Shown in pieces: positions 9,180 through 18,567 of a DNA stretch of 64,000 nucleotides (positions within the stretch are counted from its first letter, which is position 1; every line of letters starts with the position of its first letter). Location: contig CAVRQR010000006.1 of NCBI GenBank assembly GCA_963723495.1, positions 595,832 to 659,831 on the forward strand. The letters are read 5' to 3'. The stretch is from Gp6-AA40 sp963723495 (lineage in GTDB: Bacteria; Acidobacteriota; Vicinamibacteria; Vicinamibacterales; UBA2999). The translations under genes and the position numbers were made by a program. The notes under the pieces were generated by a model that saw only the letters and a program-made list of their open reading frames with translations, was not told the DNA's origin and searched no databases.

Positions 9180-9891
9180 GGCGTGGGATCCCATTTGGAA
9201 CCGTCCGCTTCCTTCTTGAAATGCGAGCTCACGATGAACGGCTGCGTGAGGTACTGCGAATCGTCGACCACGGTGGTGACGACGAGCAGCTGGCCTCCAG
9301 GTGACGGAGACACATCGAAGTACTCAGTCAGGTTCGCGTTGGCGCTGTACGGAACGCCGTTCTTGCGCAGGTACCCGGCGCGCATGTTCCGGGTCGTCAC
9401 CGTCAGCGATCCGCTCGTCGGTGTGCCGCCGCGACCACCACCCCTTTCCCACTGCGCAACGGAATCGCCCTGCCACGTCGGCTTGCCGCCGTCGGCTGCA
9501 CCGGGCCCGCTTGGTGCAAACCGGAAGAGCCGCGTTTGCGTGCCGGCATCGATGTCGACGCGCAGCGTGCTGTCGTCCTGCCATGTGATGTGCAGCCGCG
9601 CGGGAAGACGCATGACGGCCGCGGCGCCGTACCGACTTGCACTGCTCACCCGCCGCCTCGTCCGCCGCCGGATCCCAGGCGTTCACGATCTGAAGAGCGG
9701 CCTTGGTAATGGGCACGCCCCGGTAATCGCCCTTCGGCGGCGTCACCATCCGGTAGCGCCAATCTTCGTTGATAACGGCAACCCAATACCCGGTGAGATC
9801 GATCGGCGCAGATGCCCGCGCCGTCGGCGGGGCCGCACCGCCACCGCGAGCCTGTCGCAGCCGCACTTATTGGTGTCAGGCACGCAAACAT
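9161..9891 (-). pseudogene. Secreted 'WDPTPC'-ending protein B (frameshifted)
   Basis: Paralogue of 494-1284. A signal-peptide-like MFACLTPISAAA begins at 9891, directly after the MBL gene. The frame changes near 9860 to ARGGGAAPPTARASAPIDLTGYWVAVINEDW, and again near 9640 to VMRLPARLHITWQDDSTLRVDIDAGTQTR, ending KWDPTPC at about 9175. The continuous similarity to copy A over all three pieces shows one gene of about 240 residues with two frame breaks. Function is unknown. Confidence 0.65.
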
Positions 9892-9921
9892 GAATATGAG
9901 GGCCGATAGCCGGTGCGACGC

Positions 9922-10971
9922 TCACTTCTTCGCTCGCGGGAGGCTGCTGTAGATCGCCTCGATGAAATTGTTGGTCGAACCGGAATCCGCTCCGTATCGC
10001 CGGGTGTACCCGCGGGCCGGCGACGCCGCCTTGACCTGGTCGAGTGTCATGCCCGCGTCCCGGAGATCGCGAACGCGATCGCGAATGATGCTGACCATGT
10101 CGCGGTATTCCACGACGTCGAGCTGGTCGCACAGCCGCCCGTGTCCGGGAATGACGACCGTGCCGGCCTCGCGCGAGACGATGGGCACTGAGGGAATCGC
10201 CAGGTCGATCAGACGGTTGAGCGCGGCGATCTCGCCCTCGATCGATCCCCCTCGCGCGACGTCGATCGCCGGGAAGCGTGTCGTATCGAGAACGTCGCCA
10301 GCTACGACCACGTCGGAACGACGGAAGAACACGAAGGAATCGCCGTCGGTGTGCGCGGCGGGCTGATGCAGGATCTCGATCCCCTCGCCGTTGAGAAACA
10401 TGTACTTGCGAGCGTGATCGAATGTCTCGGTCGGCCACGCCGCCGCTGGATACGGTGATGCCTGTCCCGTCGGTGCGCTCATCCTCGAGAGCACCTTCTC
10501 GGCTGACAGGATCGATGCGACACCTTCCAGGAAGTTACCCGGCAAGCCGAACGACCCCGGGGCCGTGAACAACGTCTGGCCTGCCTTGGAGAGCGTCTCG
10601 TTCCCGCCGACGTGATCAGGATCGGCGCTCGTGTCGATGATGTAGCGGATCGGACGCGGCGAGAGCTTCTGAATCGCCGCCAACACGTTGGCGGCCGACG
10701 CTGTCGACCCCGCGTCGACCACGACAATGCCGTCCTCTCCGATCTGGACGCCGATGTTGCTGCCGGCGCCGGCGATCATGAAGAAGTTCGGTCTCAGCTG
10801 CAGGATTTCGAGCCCGCCCGCGGCGGCGACGCTCGTCTGACCACCGCTGGTCGGCATACCCTGCGGCGCGGCCGTGACGTCGACCGACCGGCCGCTCAAG
10901 AAGAGCCACGCGACCGTGATGAGGATCCCTGCACGTCCGAAGGCTGGAAACACGGGCGATAGGATACTCAA
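9922..10971 (-). CDS. Secreted MBL-fold protein B with altered metal motif
   Basis: MBL-fold protein of about 350 residues; the HxHxDH site reads DTSADPDHVGGN, so the first His is Ser and the second is Asp, keeping DH. AAHTDGDSFVFF, VVAGDVLD and VIPGHG are normal. It shares RMSAPTGQ, the region after it and the C-terminal FIEAIYSSL with protein A at 1281-2345, which has a different set of ligand changes. No ATG gives a good signal peptide; a TTG at 10971 or GTG at 10953 places GRAGILITVAWLFLSG as signal sequence. The WDPTPC gene B follows at once. Confidence 0.75.
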   Translation of the reverse strand: MSILSPVFPAFGRAGILITVAWLFLSGRSVDVTAAPQGMPTSGGQTSVAAAGGLEILQLRPNFFMIAGAGSNIGVQIGEDGIVVVDAGSTASAANVLAAIQKLSPRPIRYIIDTSADPDHVGGNETLSKAGQTLFTAPGSFGLPGNFLEGVASILSAEKVLSRMSAPTGQASPYPAAAWPTETFDHARKYMFLNGEGIEILHQPAAHTDGDSFVFFRRSDVVVAGDVLDTTRFPAIDVARGGSIEGEIAALNRLIDLAIPSVPIVSREAGTVVIPGHGRLCDQLDVVEYRDMVSIIRDRVRDLRDAGMTLDQVKAASPARGYTRRYGADSGSTNNFIEAIYSSLPRAKK

Positions 10972-11098
10972 CCTGCGGGGGGTGCGCGACTCCTTCGTGA
11001 GTCGAGGTGACGGAGCATTGCGGAGACACGGATCGCCGCGGAGTCGCGAAGACGCGGAGGCATCGGGCAACATGAGACGACAGACGCCACGTCGGCGC

Positions 11099-11118
11099 GG
11101 CCGGCCATTTGGCCGGCC
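11099..11118. other. Perfect GC palindrome (hairpin) in a divergent promoter region
   Basis: Two copies of GGCCGGCC face each other across ATTT, giving an 8-bp stem. It lies about 90 nt before the DctP start and has no T-run, so it is not a canonical terminator; it may be an operator or a chance GC palindrome. Confidence 0.4.
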
Positions 11119-11208
11119 TAATGGAGAGAGCGACGTCGCGCTCCGTGCCCCCGTAGCTCCGTGGCGGCCCGTTTCCTCCGTCCCCTCCGTTCCTCTACAC
11201 TACGCACC

Positions 11209-12249
11209 ATGATCGAGCGACGGCGGTTTCTCAAAGAGTCGGCACTGATTGGAGCCGCGGCCATGGCCACCGGCTTCGAGGGACCTCCCGCGCTCGGGGC
11301 CGCGCGCCAGGCGACGAGCAGCCCGAACAAGCGGCCCATCCGTATCCTGATGGGTGGCTACGGGCCTGCCACCACCGGCTTCAGCCTGGCGATCAAGCGA
11401 ATCGGCGATCGGCTGTCAGCGAAGTTCGGCGACCAGCTCGACATCAAGTACGTCTACAACATCCTCGACCTCGGCTATCGCGCCGACGACATCATCTGGC
11501 TCGTCGAGAGCGGCGTCCTGACCCTCGGCTACCAGTCGAGCAGTTACTTCACCGATCGCATCCCGGCGGTTGGCGTTGCCGATCTCCCGTTCCTGTTTTC
11601 AGATCAGGCCAAGGCGCGAGCTGCCATGGACGGGTCGCTCGGGGCCGCACTGACATCGAGGATCGAAGCCGACATGGACTTCCGCATCGTCGGCTACTTC
11701 GAGAACGGATTCCGTCACGTGTCGAATCGGGTGAAACCGATCCACAGCCCGGCCGACATGAAGGGCCTCACCATTCGCGTGCTCCCAAGCAAGATACAGG
11801 CACGCACGTTCGAGTTGCTGGGCGCCCAACCGAAGGTGATGGACCTCACTGAGGCGCTCGCCGCCATCAAGGCAGGCCAGCTCGATGCGCAGGAGAACCC
11901 GTTCTCCAACACCGTGACCTATGGTGTTCACAACTTCCATCGCTTTCATACCGAGACGAATCACTTCTACCTGTCGCGCCCGATCTTCGTCCATCGTCCG
12001 TCGTTCGACCGATGGCCCACGTCGATTCAGGACGAGCTGCGCGCCGCCGTCCGCGACGCCGTCGCGTTCCAGCGCGATCTGCATGTGAAGGAAGAGGAAG
12101 ATGCAGCCGCAGCGATCAGGAAGGCGGGAGGCCAGATCGTCGAGCTGACCGCCGATCAGCACAAGGCGTTCGTGTCAGCGATCAGTCCGATCTATACAGA
12201 AGCGCGCGGTCAATTCGATCGCCAGTTGCTCGCTCTGGTCGGTCTCTGA
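11209..12249 (+). CDS. TRAP transporter substrate-binding protein (DctP family), Tat-exported
   Basis: 346 residues from the ATG at 11209. ERRRFLKES at the N-terminus is a twin-arginine signal. The DctP fold is clear: YNILDLGYRADDIIWLVESG, LPFLFSDQAKARAAMDG, GYFENGFRHVSNRVKPIHSPADMKGLTIR and AGQLDAQENPFSN. It would deliver an organic acid or similar solute to a TRAP permease. No DctQ or DctM gene follows; instead a DUF418 gene starts 9 nt after its stop. The ligand is unknown. Confidence 0.9.
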   Translation: MIERRRFLKESALIGAAAMATGFEGPPALGAARQATSSPNKRPIRILMGGYGPATTGFSLAIKRIGDRLSAKFGDQLDIKYVYNILDLGYRADDIIWLVESGVLTLGYQSSSYFTDRIPAVGVADLPFLFSDQAKARAAMDGSLGAALTSRIEADMDFRIVGYFENGFRHVSNRVKPIHSPADMKGLTIRVLPSKIQARTFELLGAQPKVMDLTEALAAIKAGQLDAQENPFSNTVTYGVHNFHRFHTETNHFYLSRPIFVHRPSFDRWPTSIQDELRAAVRDAVAFQRDLHVKEEEDAAAAIRKAGGQIVELTADQHKAFVSAISPIYTEARGQFDRQLLALVGL

Positions 12250-12257
12250 CAAGGGCC

Positions 12258-13589
12258 ATGAAATCCTTCGAGCCGATCCCGTCGCAGGAGCGACTGCCGA
12301 CGCTGGACGTGCTGCGCGGCGCGGCGCTGCTCGGCATCCTGCTGATGAATATCCTGGTCTTCGGCATGCCGTTCGCCGCCTACCAGAATCCCAACCTGTG
12401 GGGCGGAAACGACCCGGTGAATCTAGGGGGTTCTTCGCCGTGCAGTGGGTCCTGTTCGAGGGCAAGATGCGGGGCGCTGTTCTCGATGATGTTCGGCGCC
12501 GGCATCGTGGTGTTCATGGATCGCGCCCTGGCGCGCGACAACACCGTCAGCGCCGCCGATCTCTACTGCCGGCGGATGTTGTGGCTCATGCTCTTCGGGG
12601 CCTTGCACGGCTGGCTGATCTGGCATGGCGACATCCTGTATGCCTATGCGTTGTGCGGGCTGATGATCTTTCCGCTGCGCAACGCCTCACCCCGAGCGCT
12701 GTTCGTCACCGGCGGCTGTGGCGCTCCTGATCGTCGCCGCTGTTCCAGACCGCGGGTCGGGCTGCAGAGACGCTCGGTCCGCAATGCGGCAGTGGCGGCA
12801 CGTGCGGTCGAGGCCCAGGGCGGCACCCTCACTGAGGAGCAACGCGAGGCCAAGGAGGCGTGGGACCAGGCCTATAACGGGTTCCTGCCTTCGCGCGAGA
12901 AGCTGCAGGCGGAAGTCGACGACTATCGCAACGGGTACGTCAGTGCATTCGATCAACGCGCAAAGATCATGCGCAAGTTCAATTTCATCCCAGCGTACTC
13001 CCCCCGTCCTCGCAGACATGTGGGGCATGATGCTCATCGGGATGGGGCTCTTCAAGGCTGGCGTGCTCCAGGGCTATCGCCCGCAAGGCTTCTACATTCG
13101 GCTGGCGATCATCGGATATGGCATCGGTATCGCGGTGAACGCGCTCTCCGCCTACGGGATGATAGACTCAAACCTCGATCGTTTGCCGCCTGGCTGTGGA
13201 CGTGCCCCGTCACCTGGGGCGCGTGTCGATTGCCGTTGCGGCACGCCGCGGTGCTGGTGATGCTGGTCCAGCAGGGGCGGCTTGACCTGGCTCACCAACC
13301 GCCTCGCCGCTGTCGGCCAGATGGCGTTCTCGAACTACATCGCAACGTCGATAATCTGCGTCCTGATCTTTTACTCGCCAGGACTCGGGCTCATGGGCCA
13401 GCTTCAGCGGTATCAGCTGTACTTCGTCGTGTTCGGCATGTGGATTTTCAACGTCGCCTGGAGTGATGGTGGCTCCGTCGATACCGCTTCGGCCCGCTCG
13501 AGTGGTGCTGGCGCTCGCTGACGTACTGGAGCGAGCAGCCGATGCTGCGACCCGTCCTGGCGCGGGAGGACAGTGTCGTTGTTTCGTGA
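12258..13589 (+). pseudogene. DUF418 family membrane protein (multiply frameshifted)
   Basis: Intended product is about 443 residues. The N-terminus IPSQERLPTLDVLRGAALLGILLMN is the DUF418 signature; later pieces in other frames give LFSMMFGAGIVVFMD, HGDILYAYALCGLMI, LIGMGLFKAGVLQGYRP, VGQMAFSNYIATSIIC and a terminal GPLEWCWRSLTYW, all typical of the family. Frame breaks fall near 12427-12470, 12715, 13000-13005 (a run of six C) and 13190-13280. It is an inner-membrane protein of unknown role. Its position directly after DctP suggests co-transcription. Confidence 0.8.
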
Positions 13590-13726
13590 GCCGAGTCGAT
13601 TCGCTGGTGACGGTCGAAGTAGATTCGCTCTTGCAGGACGGTCTGTCGGTTGCGTGCCGAGGCGCGAGCGACGGGGAGAGTCGAGCTTCCCGGCGATTAG
13701 CTGGGACACGCCTGAAAGGAGGCACC

Positions 13727-14684
13727 ATGGCCCTGGACACGCAATGCAAGGCGTTTCTTGACATGCTGGCCGCCTCGGGCGGCAAGCCGCTCGAGCACCT
13801 CCCGCTGGAGGAGGCCCGGCTGGTGCCCCGGGCGCTCATCGAGTTCGGCGGACCCGTGCAGTCGGTCGCGCGCGTTGAGAACCGCGCGATTCCCGGCCCC
13901 GCGCAGCCGATTCCGCTGCGCGTCTACTGGCCCACGCTCGCGCCGAGCGTGCCAGCCCTGATGTTCTTTCACGGGGGCGGCTTGGTCAACTCCGATCTCG
14001 GTGCGCACGACCGTCAGTGCCGCGCGCTCGCCAACGAGTCAGGGTGCGTCGTGATCTCGGTGGACTACCGGCTGGCGCCCGAGCACAAGTTCCCCGCCGC
14101 TCCCGAGGACGCGTATGCGGCAACCCGTTACGTTGCGGAGCACGCCGCGGAGTTCTTCGGTGAATCCGGCCCGGATCGCGGTGGGCGGCGACAGCGCGGG
14201 CGGAAACCTCGCAGCCGTCGTTTCGCTCATGGCGCGCGACCGTGGGGGGCCGGCACTCAGGTTTCAACTGTTGATCTACCCTGCCGTGGACTGGGAGGAC
14301 CGAGAGCCCGTCGGATGCGCGAGTTCGGGACCGATCACTTCCTGACGCTCGATCTCATGGACTGGTTCGGCCCGCCAGGTCCGCAACCAACCTGGTGGAG
14401 CTGCGCCACCCGTTCGCCTCGCCCTTGAACGCGCAGGATCTGAGCAGTCTTCCGCCAGCCATGTGTCATCACCGGAGAGTGCGACCCGCTGCGAGATCAG
14501 GGCGAGGCCTACGCCCGGAAGCTGCAGGCGGCCGGTGTGCCCGTCCAGTTGAATCGGTACGACAGGGATGATTCACCCGTTCTTCAACCTGGGCGGCATC
14601 ATAGACGGGGGGCGCAGCGCAATGAGCGACGCCTCGTCTGCGCTGCGGCGGGCGCTCGAGAGCGCGGCCCCGGCCTCCGTCTGA
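13727..14684 (+). pseudogene. HSL-type alpha/beta hydrolase (esterase/lipase), frameshifted
   Basis: Start at 13727 behind a strong AAAGGAGG site. The first frame gives HGGGLVNSDLGAHD (oxyanion HGGG) and VDYRLAPEHKFPAAPEDAY. After a break near 14165 a second frame gives IAVGGDSAGGNLAAVVSLMARD with the nucleophile Ser in GDSAGG. Further breaks follow in the last third, which ends SALRRALESA at 14684. Members of this group hydrolyse short-chain esters. The catalytic Asp and His regions are too damaged to assign firmly. Confidence 0.8.
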
Positions 14685-14707
14685 CACGGGACCTGCTGCC
14701 CTTCACA

Positions 14708-16053
14708 TCACGCGGGCAATGATTTTCCGCGCGTTTCCTCTGCGAGCGGCAGCAGGAGCAGCCCGATGACGAAGGCGAGCGCCGTCACCGCCACCGGGAC
14801 GCCCAGGCTGCCGTACGAACGAATCCCATTGGCGAGGATGAAGACCATCGCCACGCCAACGAATCGACCGACCGAGCTCACGTAAGCGATCGCGCTGGCG
14901 CGACAGTCGGTCGCGTACTGCTCGGGGAGCCACAGCGTGTACAGCGCGAAGTTCGCTCCGCCGAAGCCGAGGAAGAAGACACAGACGTAGAACCAGGTCA
15001 GCGCCGCCGTGGTCAGGTAGAACACGTATCCGAAGGACACGACGATGCTCGACGCCCATGATCGCGAAATACACCGCCATCGCCTTGCGGCGGCCGAAGC
15101 CGCTCGGCGAGGAACGGCGCGACGACGCAGCCGATGATCGTCCCGATCGCGAGCAGCATCCCGCCATAGGATGCGAGTCGCGCGGCATCGGCAGCCGCGG
15201 ATCCGGTTCTCACCGCCACCTGTGTTACCGCCGTCGGCACGTAGATCGATCCGGCCCACAGTCCGATGATCGACGCGAGGAACAGTCCCGACATCACCAT
15301 CGTGCGACGGAAATACCGGGGCGCGAAAATCGCGGCAAAGGCGTCGCGCATCGTCGGACGCTTGCGCACGTCTCCTCCGAAGCGCTCCTGCCATTTTGCC
15401 GACTCACGCACGCCGTAGCGGATGAAGCCGATCAGCAATGCCGGCAGGCCGCCGAAGATGAACATCCATCGCCACCCGTAGTTGGCACCGATGAAATAGT
15501 TGGCGACCGAGGCAAAGAAGAACCCGAAGTAGTAGCCGGTGTGCATCAGCCCGGCGCCGATCTTGCGCTGACTCTCGGACAACTCTTCCGCCAGATACGC
15601 CGCCCCGACGGGCTGCTCGCCACCGATGCCGATCCCGACCAGTACGCGCAGGACCGCCAACTGCCAGATGTTGTTCACCACGCCGCAGAGAAAGGTGAAC
15701 AGCGAGTAGCACAGGATCGTCAGCATCAGCGCCCGCACACGTCCGACTCGATCGCTGATCGGTCCCCACACCATCGAGAGACCCCAGCCGAGCAGGAACA
15801 TCGCCTGCAGGATGCTGCCGTAGTACCCGACGCTCCCCTGGTTCACTTCGACGCCGGAGTTGGGCAGCAGCTCGGTCAATGCCGGCACCAGCACCAGCGC
15901 GTAGATCGAGGCGTCCATGCCGTCGAGCGCCCAACCGCCCCACGCGGCCATGAATCCACGGCGCTGGTTGCGCGTCAGCCCGGTCGTCGACGCCGCCGCG
16001 GCCGACACAGCCCTCGCTGACGACACCCTCACATCACCCGCCGAGGTCGACAT
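14708..16053 (-). pseudogene. MFS transporter (12 TM), frameshifted
   Basis: The ATG at 16053 overlaps the stop of the NHL-repeat gene by 1 nt (TGATG), so translation is probably coupled. The protein reads GGWALDGMDASIYALVL, GPISDRVGRVRAL (the MFS loop 2-3 motif), GIGGEQPVGAAYLAEE and GWRWMFIFGGLPALL. Near 15050-15100 the frame breaks twice, then continues FFLGFGGANFALYTLWLPEQY to the end with RGKSLPA. The family is the metabolite:H+ symporter / organic-acid type; the substrate is unknown. Adjacent secreted NHL and hydrolase proteins suggest uptake of a breakdown product. Confidence 0.8.
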
Positions 16054-17335
16054 CACTTCCACCCCGGGTTGACCTGCTTGCCGAGCAGGAACGCGGGGTT
16101 TGCACCCTTCCTCGGTGTGAACTTCTGGGCGCCGCCGCTATCGACCGCGGCGGTGTAGACGTTGCCTTCCTGATCGACGCTCATCCCGTGCACGCCCCAG
16201 AAGCCACCGGGGAAATCACCCCACACGCCCCAGGAATACAGGAACTTGCCGTCGAGGCTGTACTTCACCAGCTTCGAGGTGCCGCGATCGGCGGCCCACA
16301 GGAAGCGATCGCTCGTGATGATGAACATGTGGACGTCGGAGATTGGCCGCTGTCCGAAGCTCCACTCGTCGAGATACTTCCCGTTCTCGTCGAAGACCTG
16401 CACACGCCCGTTGTTGCGATCGTTGACGAACACGCGCCGCGTCTGCGGATCGACGGCGACGCCGTGGACGTTGTTGAAGTAGCTGGGACGCTTCTCCTTG
16501 CCTGACTCGCCACGCTGCCCCCACGTCATCAGGTACTTGCCGTCCTTGTCGAACTTCACGACACGCGTGTTCTGATAGCCGTCAGCCACGAAGAAGGTGC
16601 CGTCAGGCAACCAGGCCATGAACGTCGGACGATAGAAGTGTTTCTCGTCGTTGCCCGGCACGTTCGGCTCGCCGATCGTCTGCAGCAGCTTCTTGCCGTC
16701 GTTGCTGAACTTGAAGATGGCGTGACGGTAGTCGTCCACGATCCAGACGTTCTTCTGCGGATCGTACGGGCTGATATAGACCGCGTGCGGACGCCTGAAC
16801 ATCTTGTCCCACTGCGACCAGTCCTCGATCATGTTCCCCTGCGCGTCCCACACCGTGACGATATGCTCCCACCGGTAGTCGACGCCCGGCTTGCCCACAT
16901 CGAGATCGTCGCCGGGCGTTTTGCCGTCGGGACCGAAGAGCGATCCCGGCGGGCTCGCGCTCGTCGCGTCGCGCAACGGCAGGCGGAACATCGGGAACTC
17001 GACGCTCGGTCCGATCTGCGGCAGACGAACCGGCTGCTGCGGCCGCTTCAAGACCGGCAACTCGCCGCGCTGGAGAACGAACACGCGGTTGGGGCTTTCC
17101 GCGAAGACGTACTGGCCCGCTCCCCACGTCCACGTTTCGTGTCCGGGCAGAGTCGTCAGCGGCTTCGGCCAGGAGGCGACGTCGTAGGCGCCGAAGACGT
17201 CCTGCCCCCCTTCTCACCCGGTATGGCAGCGATACTGGCCTGCCCTGCCTGTCCTTCCACCGGCGCATGCAGATAGCCCGCGAACACGAACGCCGTGATG
17301 AGGGCCAGGGCGACAGCGACTGGATGCTTACGCAT
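16053..17335 (-). pseudogene. Secreted NHL-repeat beta-propeller protein (frameshifted near N-terminus)
   Basis: The signal peptide starts at 17335 (VAVALALITAFVFAGYLHA). A break in a run of six C at 17205-17210 shifts the frame; corrected, it continues DVFGAYDVASWPKPL and AESPNRVFVLQRGELPVL. The body has repeated NHL-type blades, for example FFVADGYQNTRVVKFDKDGK, VFVNDRNNGRVQVFDENGK and NVYTAAVDSGGAQKF. It resembles the lyase domain of peptidyl-alpha-hydroxyglycine amidating enzymes, but no activity can be claimed. The MFS gene begins at its stop codon. Confidence 0.8.
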
Positions 17336-17351
17336 GCGGATCCTCCTGGAT

Positions 17352-17446
17352 CAACTCCCAACTCCCAACTCCAACTCCCAACTCCCAAGAAGAACGTGGC
17401 GCTTGGGAGTTGGACAAGCAACAGACGTTGGGCGTTGGGAGTTTGC
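17352..17446. repeat. Family B heptad array with mirrored halves
   Basis: The left half consists of CCCAACT units and the right half of TTGGGAG units, so the array can fold. The best stem pairs CAACTCCCAAG with CTTGGGAGTTG (11 bp) across a 12-nt loop. It lies between two minus-strand genes. Related arrays lie at 38054-38104 and 39445-39530. Confidence 0.8.
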
Positions 17447-17450
17447 AGTA

Positions 17451-18560
17451 TCAGTTCACATTCTTCTGAAGCCAGCCGGCAATGTATTTGATGATGTCGT
17501 CACTGTTCTTCTCGAGCATCATGACGTGGCTGTTGCCGCGGATACCCACGTCCTCGAACCGCACGAAGTCGGTCTTCACCCCCGCCTGATTGAGGAACTT
17601 CGGAATGCAGGGATCGTACACGCGGTGGTAGGTACCGTTCGCGCTCGCGGAGAACACCCTGATGTTCTTCCACTTCGCCAGCTTGCGCGCGGGCTCGACC
17701 TGCATCCAGCACGGCGCCTCGTCGGGACGCTCCGACTTCGGCTCGAGCACCACGTTCAAATCAGATGGCGCATTCGCCGGCGGATCGAATTCGAATTTGG
17801 AGTTGGTCAGCCCCCACGAGTTCGGATTGCGCGGTCCCGCCGTCACCTTGGCGGTGTCGACGTTGCCGAACTGCGGGCCTCCGGGCTCGAGGCTGACCAT
17901 CGCCTTGACGAACTGGGGACGTGCCTCGGTCACGTCGAAGGCAATTCCTCCGCCCTGCGAGTGCGCGAACAGGATCACGGGATTGCCGATCGCGTCGAGC
18001 AGCGCGATCGTCGCGTCGCGCGCAAGCCCGGGGCTTGCCCCGGCAGACTGCACCTGCGACCGCATGAAGTTGTCGAAGACCGGATCGCCCATCTTGCCCG
18101 CACCCGGCCACTGCGTGTGATTCATCTTGAGCGGGAAGTCACCGCGCTCGCGGGCGTTGGTCCAGATGCGTTCGAGCTCGAGCGCCGTGCGGATATTGAG
18201 GTTGCCGTCGATCGGCGTCTTGCCGTCTGGACCTGGCAGTGGCACGTAGGCGGATCGCCCGCGCGCCGGGTAATCCACCATGTAGACGACGTAGCCCTGC
18301 TCGACGAGGCGATAGGCCCAGCCCGCACGATTGTCCGGTGTCTGTTGCCACTGCACCGCCGTCTGTCCGTTCGCGTGGAAAAGGATGATCGGATAAGGCG
18401 ACCGCACCTGGCGCGGCACCCACACCTCGGTGTACATCGCGCCTCGCATGACCTGCCGGCCTGCTTCGCCCCAGTAGCTGCCACCGGCGAACAGGAATCC
18501 TTTGCGCGCGATGTTCTCGGTCGAGAACGTCGGGATCGCTTTGCCCGGTGTCGCGCGCGA
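17451..18560 (-). CDS. Alpha/beta hydrolase, downstream copy of a tandem pair
   Basis: The mature domain is intact: IPTFSTENIARKGFLFAGGSYWG, PYPIILFHANGQTAVQWQQTPDNR, FPARGRS-like YPARGRSAY, the nucleophile elbow AHSQGGG, and LEKNSDDIIKYIAGWL near the end. About half its residues match the upstream copy (18568-19771). There is no signal peptide and no good start: the domain begins about 8 nt past the upstream stop. It may be the second half of a single two-domain secreted protein interrupted by a small frame error, or use a start at 18449 that would cut the N-terminus. The substrate is unknown. Confidence 0.75.
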   Translation of the reverse strand, partial: SRATPGKAIPTFSTENIARKGFLFAGGSYWGEAGRQVMRGAMYTEVWVPRQVRSPYPIILFHANGQTAVQWQQTPDNRAGWAYRLVEQGYVVYMVDYPARGRSAYVPLPGPDGKTPIDGNLNIRTALELERIWTNARERGDFPLKMNHTQWPGAGKMGDPVFDNFMRSQVQSAGASPGLARDATIALLDAIGNPVILFAHSQGGGIAFDVTEARPQFVKAMVSLEPGGPQFGNVDTAKVTAGPRNPNSWGLTNSKFEFDPPANAPSDLNVVLEPKSERPDEAPCWMQVEPARKLAKWKNIRVFSASANGTYHRVYDPCIPKFLNQAGVKTDFVRFEDVGIRGNSHVMMLEKNSDDIIKYIAGWLQKNVN

Positions 18561-18567
18561 CGCGTTC

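Noticed and set aside
12258..13589. Programmed frameshifting in DUF418 and other broken genes
   Set aside because: Breaks are too many and at different places in each family, without slippery heptamers plus structure; read errors explain them better.
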